From Rhabdophis nuchalis (taxonomy: Eukaryota; Chordata; Lepidosauria; Squamata; Natricidae), in NCBI GenBank assembly GCA_039707465.1, contig CM077648.1, positions 73,427,619 to 73,491,618 of the forward strand: a stretch of DNA of 64,000 bases. Direction: 5' to 3'. Each line of letters starts with the position of its first letter. Position 1 is the stretch's first letter. The notes under the pieces are model-generated. The model had not been told where the DNA came from. It did not search any database and was given only the letters and a program-made list of their open reading frames with translations. Positions 10,980 to 22,455 of this stretch are shown one piece after another. The translations under genes and the position numbers were made by a program.

Positions 10980-11507
10980 GAAATATGCGGTTTGATCGTA
11001 TCATTCAGGATATGCTACATTCTGAACAGTTTCAGCACATTTTGCCCTGCATGTTACAAACAAAACTAAATGACACTCATGCATTCATGCAATCTGAGAT
11101 CTTTAATCAAGAGACGACATCACAAGGCAACAGATGGTGCCCATCCCGCACAGCCAGGGCACATACATAGTATACAGACATAAGGGTATTCAATAAATAA
11201 ATACATTCCAACTGTATATTAAGAGCAAACTATCACCTCACAACCAATAAATGCAATAAATAAATCATCAGAATATTGGGAAACTGTAGAATTTTGAATT
11301 TAATAATTAAATATATATGTATTCCATAAAAAACATCAGGTATCTAAAGATTTAATTTTGATTAAAAAAATTAAAAGATAAATATGGCTGTAATAAGATT
11401 AATCTTAGATAATATTATAAAATTTAAATAATTTAACATTTTAAACTGATAAATATCAATAAATAAATGTTATATATTAAAAGGTTGTCTTAAAATAAGA
11501 TAGCCTA
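10980..11507 (-). promoter_or_regulatory. IFNG: IFNG 3' untranslated region with AU-rich elements
   Basis: The DNA downstream of the IFNG stop codon contains three clusters which on the minus strand each read ATTTATTTATTG (about 11451-11464, 11252-11266 and 11190-11204), two of them followed by a further ATTTA. Such overlapping AUUUA/UUAUUUAUU motifs are class II AU-rich elements, which direct rapid decay of cytokine mRNAs including mammalian IFNG. Candidate ATTAAA polyadenylation hexamers lie near 11297 and 11350. The true transcript end is unknown, so the left boundary is set by the CR1 fragment. Confidence 0.6.
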
Positions 11508-11657
11508 TCATCCTCGGAAATTTGGTATATGTCTCTTCTGCTTCCTTGGGTTTTGTCCTCTACTTCTTCTTAGTCTTTTAATTTCTTCAACGTTCACTTG
11601 AGACAAGACACGATACATTTCAGCTACGGCCTTGCGTTGGATTTTCACATCATTCAT
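11508..11657 (-). CDS. IFNG: IFNG exon 4 and stop
   Basis: 49 codons plus TGA. It begins with the signature MNDVKIQRKAVAEMYRVL and ends in the basic tail (KQKRH) and NFRG. The acceptor is AATAG with a weak pyrimidine tract. Confidence 0.95.
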   Translation of the reverse strand: MNDVKIQRKAVAEMYRVLSQVNVEEIKRLRRSRGQNPRKQKRHIPNFRG

Positions 11658-14600
11658 CTATTTCCAATTTAAAATAATAATGCATTAACAATAGCTGAAT
11701 ATTATGAGAATAAAGCAATGTACTGTCTATGCTATGTACAGTGTATTTATTAAATAAAAATTGTGGTAAGTAATAATAGTATGTGTGCTAGAAACAGTGA
11801 AAGGAATAAACATGTTTTTCTGCTAGGAAGACCTTTCAAACTCCAATGCCCTAATCCAATAATGTAGAATTGGAAATTTGCAATATCAGGCCCTACAACT
11901 CTTGAAGATTCCTCTTCAGCCTCTTGTGAATGTGATCACTGAAAATTAATAGCATGATTTTCTACCAGGTTCAGGTGACTAACATATGATGTATAACTTT
12001 TACACATTTCAAAAACAGTGACATATGCCCAAATGCCTCCTTAAAAACAGGAAAACTGGGGGGGAAATACATCTGGCTCGCATGAATGATGTTTTCCAAA
12101 TATCATAGATAATGCACTCGATGTCTCCTAAAGCAGGGGTCTCCAACCTTTGCAACTTTGCTTGCAAAGCTTTGCTGGCTGGAGAATTCTGGGAGCTGAA
12201 GTCCTTCAGACTTAAAGTTGCAAAGGTTGGAGCCCCCTGTCCTAACGCCCCTCAAAATAACCCAGTAATTGTGGTTTTCTGTAAGGAACAAGGAACTACT
12301 ACATTATTTTTATTCCCTCCCGCTATAATAGGAATGGGGAATGCCTTGTTTTGATCAGCGTTTCTCAATCATGTTATTGGTGGCTAGGGAATTCTGGAAG
12401 TTGAAGTCTACACATCTGAAAGCTGCCAAAGTTGGGAGTCTGACCTATACTGCTGAACTGCAATCCACCACACTGTCATCTTGTATGACCTAGGTTGTAT
12501 AAACTGGGAGAACCCCTATTCTGTTTCTGTAAGAGACAAGGTTGATAAAGAATTGTAAGAGAGATTATATTTGTCAGTCCTAAAGAGAGAAGTGGTGGTG
12601 AATTAGAGCCTAGAAATAACCTTACATGGGTACCGTTTGGGAGCAGAGAGAAACTTTGACAGGTTTTCAAGACTTTGTTATTATACCCTGCTATATACCA
12701 TAGTCTTATGGTGCCTGCTTCCTGGCCTGGCCTTGAAGGGTTTCCATTAATTTTGAAAGCTTGACTGAGTTTTCTCTGCCCCTTTTGTAGTACACCAAAG
12801 AAAATCCGAGCAGGATAATTCTTATAATGCAGAATCTTGCAAGGGTTCTGTGCTTTCCTTTCCGTACCTATTCCTTCTGTTTTATACTTCAGCAAATCAT
12901 GGGGGAGCCAGTCTGAGTCAGTCTAATTTTCTTATATTTTTCCACCATGCTTTTTTTGCCATGGTGGTGGTTGTTGTTGTTTGCATTGGCTGTCTTTCTA
13001 ACAGCCCCTGGATGCTTTTTCCATTGTCATTTTATGGAGAAATGGTGGGCCAGATTAAGTAATCCACACTATTTAGACCAGAGGTTCCCAAACTTGGCAA
13101 CTTTAAGACTTGTGGACTTCAATTCCCAGAAATCTCCAGCCAGCTCTGCTGGCTGGAGATTTCTGAGAGTTGAAGTCCACAAGTCTTAAAGTTGCCAAGT
13201 TTGGGAACCTCTAATGTAGACCAACATTACTTCTTTTGTAAAGTTATATTATTGGACTCCTACAATTCTGAAATGTGCCTCCCCACTCCTTCCTTTGCAT
13301 GAACTAAGCCGAGGGGCTTATCTGATGAGGCATTTACTCCCATAGTGTTCCTGCCCTGGGGTCAGGTTTCTTTTACCAGACTGTTGCTTGACAGAGGCTC
13401 TTCCTCCTGTTCCTCAAGGACTGTCCCTATTCTCTCTGCATCCTAAAGTTTCTTTCTCATCCCTTCCTCTTTGTCAGGCCTGAGCAGGTGCTTGTACACT
13501 TGCGCTCACATTTCTTCTTCAAGGTTATTTCAGTACTCCTCCCCAGTATCAGTATTATTCTCCAATAAACGATCTAGCTTCATTTTGCCTCCCATCAGCC
13601 TAACTAGCATTGCCGGTGTGTGTGGGCAATGGTTGTACATGAGGAAGTCTTTGTTCTTCACAGTTACTCCACTGAGGCCTGAAGTTGTCTTTGCTATTTA
13701 ATAATTGTTTGTCAGCTAACTTCAGTCTCAGATAAGCCCCTTAATTCAAACAAAGGAGGGAGCAGGGAGGCACATTTCAGACTTGCAGGATCCTAATATT
13801 ATAACTTTACAATAGAAGTGTTGGTCTACATAATGTTGATTTCTTAGTTTTCCTTTTAATTTTATCCTATATTATAAAGCAAAAGAAATTGTTGAAACTT
13901 ACCGGGAGATTTGCCACCTCAATAATATCATTTGCTTTCTTCAAACTTTCACTGAATTGTGTTTTGTATTGTTCAAGGGCTTCTATTAACTCTCTGAGAT
14001 GCCTTGGAGTTTGAGTTTTGGTTTTATTTTTCAACATGTTGCTGTACATGGAAATCATCTGTGCAAGTAAAATCTTTTTTTCATTGGCCTGCAAGAAAAT
14101 CAGCAAAAAAGAAATATATTGATGACATTTCTCCAGTTACAGAAATTTGAACAATTCAAATAAAAGGTGTCCAGGTGTTGGGGGTGGGTTGTTTGTTTGT
14201 TTGTTTGTTTGTTTCATTTTACCAGAGGTATGCTCACACTGTAACTGATATCTTTGGGGAAACTTAATGTCAAACTGAAATCAAAGTGACTTCTTAGAGT
14301 ATGTCCTGATATATCTCCAAAATCGTGTCAGTGTGGCTGATAAAGTTCTATCCTTAACATATAAGTTTTATATTCAAAATGTGAGCATTGTATAATTTAA
14401 CAAAGCTGACAATATATTCCATGTTCTTGTGTATATTCCATGTTCTTGTGTGTAGGGAAAATCCTCTATTGCCAAGTGTTTTGGAGTAATTGATATTTCA
14501 TCTCAGGATTTGAGATAAAATATGTGTCCCCCTCCACTATACAAATGGAAGAAATTACCTCTGTCCATAGTCCACTCGAAAATCTCCGTGTGAAAATAGA

Positions 14601-15937
14601 TCCGTTATCAGCTATGTCAGACTGACTGGTGTTCTGAAATACAAGATACAAATGGCTCAATCCACAATATAACATAATTAATTGTGAAAAATAATGTATC
14701 ACACCATATGCAGCTGTTTTTAGTTTGTATTCCGTAAGCATTACTAATGTTAAATTACTATATTGTTATTATTTAAAAATAGCATAAAGTAGTAAATAGT
14801 AAGCATTAGATTCAGCAATTACATTCCATTGGTTCTGAATTTCCAAGAAAACTTATTTTCCAAGAGCGAAGAAAATGCAGCACTAATTAATTCAATATAA
14901 TTAAACAAAGTTTACAGCTAAAGCTACTTTGATAACACAAACAAGGAGAATGCCTTAAAATGCTAGTGGTACTGTAACATTAAATGAAGAATAGAGCTTA
15001 ACCACTTCTTCTGCACTGAAATACGGTATTATTTTTAACATTAAAAAATTAAGATAAGTAGGCTGCATTTTCATCCATGGAGTCAGTAAGTACTTTCATA
15101 AAAATAGCCCTTCATGTGGCTAATTACTAATGTGTAATTACTGTACGTAATTCAGCTCGTGGTGATACAACCTCAGCCAGTTATATATATTTGGGTAAAG
15201 ATATCCATTTGTTGAGAATGATATGAATGAACCATCAAGCTCAACACTTAAACTATCTTCATTTTCAAGAATCTTCAAGAAAATTGTTTGACACTTTTTG
15301 AATGAAAGCTTTGGGAAAAATATATTTACGTGAGAATGTTTAACTTGCCATAGAACTATGAGAAGGCATTAGCCAACTTATATGTTCTAGTGCTAGTCAA
15401 TGAAAAGGTACTAGAGGTTGCTCATTCAAAATGAAATACCTCCGATTATGTAATTGAACAAGTAGACAATTCTACCCATTTTTCTGAAATAATCAAATTT
15501 TAACTATGAACGCCTAGGAAAAAAAATCATTGTACAATTTTATAACTTTGTCAGATGTATTAAAATAAACAGTGGTGAATATGTGAATTAGTAGTTATAA
15601 TTGCTAAACCTTTTGTCAACAGAATCTGTAGTAAAAGCAAGTTCTAAATAATTCACCAAAAACTCAAAGAAATAAAATGCGATGTTTTCAGATTATTAAA
15701 AGTCTATATCAAGCCACATTATACCAAACTTGGTAGTTGCACCAAATTATAGCTGAAGCTATGGTAGTATTCAACCAAAAGGAGAAAACAGACATTTAAA
15801 AGAAAGTTTGAAAGCATACTTACAAAATCATTCTCTAGCTTCAGAATAGAATCTTTGATATGTTCAAAAATTGAACCAGTAGTGGCATCAGAACAAGTAC
15901 TCATTAGAATGAAAAAGAGACAAATCCTCCAAGCCAT
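11508..15937 (-). CDS. IFNG: Interferon gamma, complete, four exons
   Basis: Secreted homodimeric type II interferon that signals through IFNGR1/IFNGR2 to JAK-STAT1 and activates macrophages. The CDS joins 15824-15937, 14559-14633, 13903-14088 and 11508-11657 on the minus strand. All introns are phase 0 with GT-AG ends, as in the family, giving 174 residues plus stop. Residues 1 to about 20 form a signal peptide (MAWRICLFFILMSTC core). Family landmarks are SDIADNGSIF (exon 2), the helical exon 3 (ILLAQMISMYSNMLKNKT and ANDIIEVANLP), the IFN-gamma signature MNDVKIQRKA at the start of exon 4, and a basic C-terminal tail (KRLRRSRGQNPRKQKRH) like the known nuclear-localisation and receptor-binding tail. 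Sequons occur at NTS (residue 39) and NKT (residue 84). Length and exon sizes are close to other sauropsids. I see no disabling change. The only other class II cytokine recognised is IL22, on the same strand about 43 kb to the right. Confidence 0.95.
12134..12239. mobile_element. Palindromic hAT MITE in IFNG intron 3
   Basis: Starts CAGGGGTCTCCAACCTTTGC and ends with the near complement. The two halves (ending and beginning at GCTTTGCTGGC) are inverted copies. Flanking 8-mers TCCTAAAG and TCCTAACG are a one-mismatch target-site duplication, as expected for hAT insertion. Confidence 0.85.
12355..12450. mobile_element. Half MITE, related to the palindromic family
   Basis: AGCGTTTCTCAATC start, then GGGAATTCTGGAAGTTGAAG and AAAGCTGCCAAAGTTGGGAG. 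This is one arm of a family like the elements at 12134 and 13079, with the other arm lost. It lies within IFNG intron 3. Confidence 0.6.
13079..13213. mobile_element. Palindromic hAT MITE in IFNG intron 3
   Basis: A 135-bp near-perfect hairpin starting CAGAGGTTCCCAAACTTGGC, with the centre at CCAGCTCTGCTGG. Flanks ATTTAGAC and ATGTAGAC are an 8-bp target duplication with one mismatch. The last base of the right end is mutated (CCTCTA for CCTCTG). Confidence 0.9.
13903..14088 (-). CDS. IFNG: IFNG exon 3
   Basis: 62 codons covering the central helices, from ANEKKILLAQM to DIIEVANLP. Acceptor TTGCAG, donor GTAAGT, phase 0 at both ends. Confidence 0.95.
14559..14633 (-). CDS. IFNG: IFNG exon 2
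   Basis: 25 codons from NTSQSDIADNG to GLWTE, with acceptor TTTCAG and donor GTAATT. The SD(I/V)AD block is the most conserved part of this exon in the family. Exon length is two codons above the chicken pattern as I recall it. Confidence 0.92.
15824..15937 (-). CDS. IFNG: IFNG exon 1 coding part
   Basis: 38 codons from the ATG, encoding the signal peptide and the start of helix A (SIFEHIKDSILKLENDF). The donor is GTAAGT directly after the Phe codon. The start is chosen because it opens a hydrophobic leader and lies about 100 nt below a TATA box. Confidence 0.93.
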
Positions 15938-16068
15938 TATATCTAACCTAAGTAGAAAAACTACTTTGCTACAGATCTGGAAACTAGAATCAGAGTAGTG
16001 TATCTACCAGTAACTTGACTGTCTACTTGCAAGTCTGATCTTCACCTCTCTGGGTGGTGATATATATA
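15938..16068 (-). promoter_or_regulatory. IFNG: IFNG core promoter and 5' UTR
   Basis: TATATATA at 16061-16068 stands about 125 bp upstream of the ATG. A start site about 30 bp below it would give a 5' UTR near 95-100 nt, which fits a TATA-driven IFNG promoter. The position is inferred from spacing; no transcript evidence is available. The flank to about 16200 is free of repeats. Confidence 0.65.
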
Positions 16069-16773
16069 CTCGATCACTGAACATTTTCAACCAAGCAGGA
16101 TTACGTGTTTTAACACAACTCAGGAAATGGTATTAGAGAAGAGGTGTTTTGGTTTTTATTAGTAGGCCTGGTGTGGGATTTTACCATTTGAGAGTTTCCT
16201 TTAAATGACAAGGCTCTTCATGTGTAGAATGTTACTTCTCCAGCAATCGACTCTATAAGGATCCTTCGAAAGCATGACTACATCAGCAAAAGGCAGAAGA
16301 AAATTTCCCTATCAAGCCCCATGGTCACCTCTTGAAAGAAAACCCCTTAGACTGAAACCTGATTTAGCAACTGTGTGGGGAAGGTACATGACAGGAAATT
16401 GGGATATGAGGAATAATGTTCAAATAATGCATTTTAATCACTCAGATATACAAAGAAATCAACATCATGTCATTAATGGGTCAGTTTGATACATGTGTAG
16501 CATATGTTATTTACTTAAGTAAATAAAAACCCTTATCTTTAAAATAAAAATAGCAGAAGGATAAAGACTATTCTCCATAAATAATGTAATATATATAGAT
16601 ATTGATAGGTTCATACCTTATTTACCATATTTTTTTGATAAAATGAAGAATTAAGGACATGGTTGACATTTGGTTCTGTTAAGTCCTACAACAACCCATC
16701 TGGAAACTGAGCCAATGTCATTTTTTGCAATATTGCTTTTCAGTGATGGGTAAGAGAAATAATGTGTCATTGC

Positions 16774-16774
<1 letters not shown>
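16069..16774. other. IFNG upstream flank, unassigned
   Basis: AT-rich, with no recognised repeat or exon. The 71-codon plus-strand open frame at 16274-16489 has no motif and is taken as chance. Proximal regulatory sites are likely here, but none is asserted. Confidence 0.5.
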
Positions 16775-16847
<73 letters not shown>

Positions 16848-16848
16848 T
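16775..16848 (+). repeat. (TAA)n / (AAT)n microsatellite
   Basis: About 24 perfect AAT units immediately preceding an R4/Dong-like LINE. The poly-Tyr minus-strand frame over it is an artefact. Confidence 0.95.
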
Positions 16849-17715
16849 GCATGGACAGCACTTGAAAAACATTGAAGGAAAATGTGATGACAACTTGACA
16901 TGGACATGGCTTAAGATGGGAACTATCAAGAAAGAAACGGAAGGTTTAATACTGACCGCTCAAGAATAAGCACTACAAACTAATGCCATGAAAGCGAAGA
17001 TTCAAAAATCCACTGACAACCCAAACTGCCGACTTTGCAATAACAAATTCGAAACTGTTTCACATTTAATATGTGAATGCAGCAAAATCACACAAACTGA
17101 TTAGAAAGCTAGACACGACCGAGTTGCTAAATTAATCCACTGGTCATTATGTAAAAAATATGGTTTACCTGTATCCAGAAAGTCATGGGAACACAAAGTA
17201 GAAAAGGTTATCGAGAATGAGAGGGTCAAGATCTTGTGGGACTTTCGAATACAAACAGACCGTCATTTGGAGCACAACACACCAGATATCACGGTTGTAG
17301 AGGGCCGAAGTGTACAGTTCATTGATATCGCTGTTCCTGGAGATGCCAGAGTCGAAGAAAAAGAACTAGAAAAAACATGAAATATCGCGACCTGGCCATC
17401 GAAACCACACGGCTATGGATGAAGCATGTCATAGTGACACCCATTGTCATCGGGGCACTTGGCACCATGTCCAAGAATTTTAATAAATATCTCAGCAAAT
17501 TGCAGCTTCCTGCCATAACACCAGCGGAACTGCAAAAAACGATGCTACTTGGCACATGTTATATTCTACAAAGATACTTGGTTGATACCTAGGATGCTGG
17601 CAGCAAACTGTATCATCAATTAGCACCAGTCAATAGTATTTGTAATATGCATTTTTGAATGTTCAGTTGGCTGAGTTTCATGCTTTATGAATAAAGTAAA
17701 TAATAATAATGTCAT
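16849..17715 (+). mobile_element. R4/Dong-like LINE, 5'-truncated C-terminal part
   Basis: The plus strand encodes the end of a restriction-like-endonuclease LINE: CRLCNNKFETVSHLICECSK (a CCHC-like zinc knuckle), ARHDRVAKLIHWSLCKKYGL, WEHKVEKVIENERVKILWDF, TDRHLEHNTPDITVVEG and FIDIAVPGDARVEEKELEK (the PD...D nuclease core), then HVIVTPIVIGALGTMSKN and LQKTMLLGTCYILQRYL near the stop. In-frame stops follow TAQE and QTD, and one base change or frameshift follows KT, so it is inactive. The 3' end AATAAAGTAAATAATAATAAT re-enters TAA repeats. R4-clade Dong elements are known to use TAA repeats as targets. Confidence 0.8.
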
Positions 17716-17884
17716 GGTGGAGGAATTCTCAGCAAAATTGACATTATGTTGTATCTTATATCTTGGGGCAAGACTGTATCATTGATAAGTATAGCCTTTA
17801 CCACAGAAAATAGGAGTGAAGCATGGAAATACACCTATATCCCTGAATATCTCCAGAAGGCAGATCTTTATTTTTCTTAACCAG

Positions 17885-19080
17885 AATAACAGAATAACAT
17901 ACTTGGAAGGGACATTGGAGGTCTCCTCGTCCAACCCTCTCCTCAAGCAGGAAACCCTATACCATTTCAGATAAATGGTTGTCCAATGTTCCAGTGTTGG
18001 AAGCACCCACAACTTCTGGAGGCAAGCTGTTCCACTGATTAATTGTTCTAACTGTCAGGAAATTTTTCCTTAGTTCTAGGTTGTTTCTCTCCTTGATTAG
18101 TTTCCACCCACTGCTTCTTGCCCTGCCTTCAAGGCCTTTGGAGAATAGGTTGACCCTGTTTTCTTTGTGCCAGCCCTTTATATTTTTAGTCTCCAGTTTT
18201 AGTCTCCAGTTCTCTAATCATCTTTGCTGCTCTTCTCTGTACTCTTTCTAAAGTGTCAACATCTTTTTTACATCATGGTGACCAAAAGTGGATGCAGTAT
18301 TCCATGTGTAGTCTTACAAAAGCATTATAACGTGATATTAACATTTCACATAATCTTGATTCTATCTTTCTGTTAATGCAACCTAGGAATATGTTGGCTT
18401 TTTTGGCAGCTCCAGTACACTTCTGGCTCATATTTAAGTGATAGTCCACTAGGACTCCAAGATCCCTTTCACAATTACTATTATGGAGCCAGGTACCACC
18501 TATACTATACCTGTACATTTGGTTTTTCTGCCCTAAATGTAGAATCTTACTTTTTTCACCATTGAATTTCATTTTGTTAGATAAGGCCCAATGTTCAAGT
18601 CTGTCCTTCTGCACCTTAAGCCTATCTTTTGGAACATTAGTTATTCCTGTCAGCTTGATGTTATCTGCAAATTTAATGAGTTCCCCATCTATTCCCTCAT
18701 CTAAATTATTGATGAATGAACCAGGTGAGTGTAGTTGGTCAGCCAGTTACAATTTCATTTGGTGATGATGTTGGCTAACCCATATTATCAAGTAATAGGT
18801 TGTAGTCTACTTTATCAAATGTCTTACTGAAGTCCAAGTAAATTATATCCACAGCATTTCAAAGTAATTTTGTCACTTTGTCAAAGAATGCAATCATATT
18901 TGTCTGGTATGATCTATTTTTGACAAACCAAAGTTGGCCTTTGGTTATGACTTTGTTTGCCTAAAGATGTTCATAGATTCATTGCTTGATTATTTTTTCT
19001 AGACTCTTCCTAGGTATTCATATCAGGCTGATAGTTTGATGTATTAGTGTCAGGCTGATAGGCTGATTCTTGTGTGGAAT
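17885..19080 (-). mobile_element. CR1/L3-like LINE, RT C-terminal part to 3' end
   Basis: On the minus strand an open frame at 18614-18273 reads LEHWALSNKMKFNGEKSKIL, ERDLGVLVDYHLNMSQKC and [13 protein letters not shown], the conserved end of CR1 reverse transcriptases. The RT core upstream (18780-19060) is frame-broken. The 3' end carries the CR1 hallmark (GGAAGGGACATTGGAGGTCT on the minus strand). It is 5'-truncated and dead. Confidence 0.88.
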
Positions 19081-20762
19081 TTTTGGCATGCATATTTCCC
19101 ATTTTGATCAGCATGCTCCTCCTGGTATTCCTGTTTTTTACCCCAATCCCTACCACTCTTTAAAAACTGTAATTATGTAACCACACTGTTTGAAAATGAG
19201 TTTTCCTTACTTTTGAAAACTGCTATTCCAAATAAGTTTTAGGATTTAGTGCTGTGACAGCCTTAATTCCATGGCATTCTGTACTCTACTTCCATTTTAA
19301 AAAGATCTAATTTAAAAATAGTTTCAACTGTAAACTTATTAGCTATTTTGGTATTATTATTACATGTGATATTTTTCAAATTATTGCATTTAATATGAAT
19401 AAGGTCCATAGAGATAATATTTGTATACTGTCAGATTAGAGCCTTAAAATCTTCCTCTTTGGAATAGGGCAAAATTTATCAACATGAATATGAGCCTAAA
19501 AATGTTATATGTCTCTCATGGAATTCCCAAAGATGTGTCTGGAAAATATTTTAAGATATACATTCTAAATATTTTAATAGGAACTCTTCACTTCTGAACA
19601 CATGAATGTAGTTTTCAATTAAAATAGAAGCTTTTGTTTTTCAAATCTTGAATGGAACATTATATATATTTTAGTACCAGCATAAACATAGCTTCACTTA
19701 AGCCATATTTGCATTTATAGTTTAAGTTATTCCTCATGCCAACTTGATTCTAAATTGATACAAGAAAACTTAGATTAGATTAGATTAGATCAGATATATT
19801 CAAAATGAAAGCATCAAAATGCATTAACACATTGAGCAGCTTTCTTTAAAAAACAGAAAAAAACTTTCATACTGCTCTCTTTCTATTATCTTTCAGAGCC
19901 ATTATAATTGTGGCTATTATAATACCACAATAGCTACCATAGTTGCCTTATAAATGGAAAGTTGCCAATTCAAAATCCTTAGAAACTTTTTTAATCACTA
20001 TTTTTCTTAACCGTAACTTTTTATTTTCTGCATACTTTTTAATTAAAATCTACAATGGTGAACCATTTCATCATTATTTCAATCAACTGAGTAGAAGAGT
20101 TTCACACACAGAAACCTGCAGCCAAAAAGCCCATAGATAATATCTGAAACTTGCTATATTCTGGGAAAAAGTCATTTCCGGACATCCATATTCTTTTGAA
20201 TCCCACATATATTAATTGAAAATTTAAGAGGTGGGCAACACAATCTGATTCTAAATGATGCTGGATGTGAAGGCAATGTGAAATCTTATGACTTTTGTAT
20301 AAAAGGCAGAGAAGCATGTTTAAAGAATTAGATACTACAAGAATTAGAAACATATAAAGAAATATACTGAATCCAAATAATTCCTTATAACATGGAATTA
20401 CAAAATTACGGAACCAGTAGAGGCAAATGCATTGCAGATTCAGAGAGAAGGTGAAAATAGCTAAAATATAACATAACAACAAAATAGCAAAATGTAGGTA
20501 TGATATTGAGAGAGTATTAACTTGTCTGAATGTCTGGATTTTTATTTATTGTTTTAAATAAAATGTTTCTAAACTTATTGTAGCTGAAAAATTAAGGAAA
20601 AGCAGCTGATAAATTTTCCAAAGAGAACAAGAAGCTAAGGTAGATAAAATGTTCAATCTAAGAACTCTAAATTCTCAACTTTAAAAGAGGAATTCTTCCT
20701 TCTCTCCACATCCTTTGCATAGAGTAGTCCCATTCTCTTCCAGTCTGTTCATTATCTATATC
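19081..20762. other. Unassigned AT-rich intergenic DNA
   Basis: No exon or repeat recognised. A short TTAGA-type repeat (TTAGATTAGATTAGATTAGA) sits at about 19771-19790. The 126-codon minus-strand frame at 20482-20102 is Leu/Phe/Ile rich, has no motif and no splice context, and is taken as chance. Confidence 0.55.
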
Positions 20763-21238
20763 AGGGGTCCTCAAACTTTTTGAACAGGGGACTGATTCAC
20801 AGTCTTTCACACTGTTGGGGGGGAGACCAGCTGGAGGGGATGGGAGTGGCTAGGTGGTCATGTGACGGGGGCATGGCTAAGTGGTCATGTGACTGGGTGG
20901 ACATAGCCAATTTAGCAGTCCATTTTGCCTTTGTCCTTGCTGTATTTGCTCAACCCAAAGAATCTATTTACTTAAGACCCCCTGCCCCAAGGGAAAAAAG
21001 AGCAGAAACTTTCTTGCCACTTGCCTAACTTCATTACAACAACAGCTTCAGGCGCCTTAAAACAGGCCATTAAAAAAGAATAAAACAAACAGGTTTTCCT
21101 TCAAAATAACTCCTGATCATATGTTTCAGATGACCACACAATAAACCAGACTGAGAACTGCACCAATTAAGACTGCAACTAAAAACCCCAAGATGGCCAT
21201 TGGCAGGCATTGGAAGCAGGCGGAAGCAGGCGAGAATC

Positions 21239-21271
<33 letters not shown>

Positions 21272-21480
21272 CCTCCAATGGTGAATTAAGGAGGAATAAT
21301 GGTCCCTCAGACTGTTGGGGACTGGACTATAGTTTGAAAAAAACATGAACAAATTTCTATGAACACTGCACATATCTTCATTTGTAGTTCAAAAAAACCC
21401 CATGAAATAATACACTATTTAAAATGAACAACAATTTTAACCAACATAAATATACTACTAATTCAACGGGAAGTGTGAAC
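20763..21480 (+). mobile_element. MITE-like element (CAGGGGTCCTCAAAC family) with CA repeat
   Basis: Left end CAGGGGTCCTCAAACTTTTT. Internal marks are CACTGTTGGGGGGG and, near 21305, CCTCAGACTGTTGGGGACTG followed by ACTATAGTTTGAAAAAAAC. This pattern is a common non-autonomous hAT-type repeat in squamates. A (CA)n tract occupies 21239-21269. The right terminus is not certain. Confidence 0.6.
21239..21269 (+). repeat. (CA)n microsatellite
   Basis: About 15 perfect CA units. Confidence 0.95.
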
Positions 21481-22209
21481 CTGCTTATTTGTGATTAGAG
21501 AGCTAAAAGTCTTTTAAGCCTGGAGGAGAATTCACAAACTGATTTGCTTTTTACCACACTTGTGCCTGTGTATATACACACATGAATATCTACTAAAATT
21601 GTTCAGCAACCAATTTGGTGGATGCATTTTATATATGGGAAGAATCAAAGCAGTGGATGAATTCTCCTTCAGGCATTAAACTGTGGTCGCATTTGAATTA
21701 GTGTTAGCCAAGTTCAGTTGATTTTGAAAAAGCTAGGAGGCATGGAGACATGTCCCCCACCCACCCACCCACTTTTAAAGCACTACTTTAAAAGCAGCCT
21801 CTTCAGTGGTGGGTTCCTACCAGTCCAGCCTGTACCAGTAGCGGAAATCGAGCATATGTTTGCATACTAGTAGAGCTTGAAGTCCCTGTCCAGTACAGTC
21901 CCTCCCCTAGCCTGCCCCTGCTCACTCCCCTGCCCACCCAGTCACCACTCACTCGGTCTGTCGCCTCACCCATCCGCACCATGCTTGCCCCGCCTACCTA
22001 CCTGCCTGCCACTCACTTACTCACTGGCTCGCTGATCGCCCCACCTCTGAGAGCCCTATATATACTGCGGATGGCCCACTTACTGCTTTTCCTCCTTTGG
22101 ATCTTGCGTCGTCACTCACTGACCCGATCCTTGATGACTTGATCCTCACTGACTTCCCAGCTTGCCTGGCCTGCTGTGTTACTGCCGCCTCCTCAGGTAA
22201 GTAAGCCTA

Positions 22210-22455
22210 TGGCTGTGACTTCACAGTTCACAGGGGAGGAAGCTACCAGGGGTGGTGGCCAGCTTCCCAGATGACACGAGCTCAGGGACTGGCTGAGGCC
22301 TTCCTTGCAGCCACTCTCTGGACTCACGTAGATCGCAGAGCCGGCTGGCACTCAATGGGTGACTTCACAGGTTGTGCAGGGGGGGGAAGCTACCAGGAGC
22401 TTCCCAGTCTACGCGAGCCCAGGGAGTGGCTGAGGCGTTCCTTGCAGCAACTAAG
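22210..22455 (+). repeat. Imperfect tandem duplication, ~145-bp unit
   Basis: TGACTTCACAG, GGAAGCTACCAGG, AGCTTCCCAG and CTTCCTTGCAG-like blocks occur in the same order at about 22215-22310 and 22360-22450. It is a GC-richer region within the hAT element. No coding role is apparent. Confidence 0.65.

Noticed and set aside
20102..20482. 126-codon hydrophobic minus-strand frame
   Set aside because: AT-rich composition yields Leu/Phe/Ile-rich chance frames. There is no domain, no Kozak context and no splice context.
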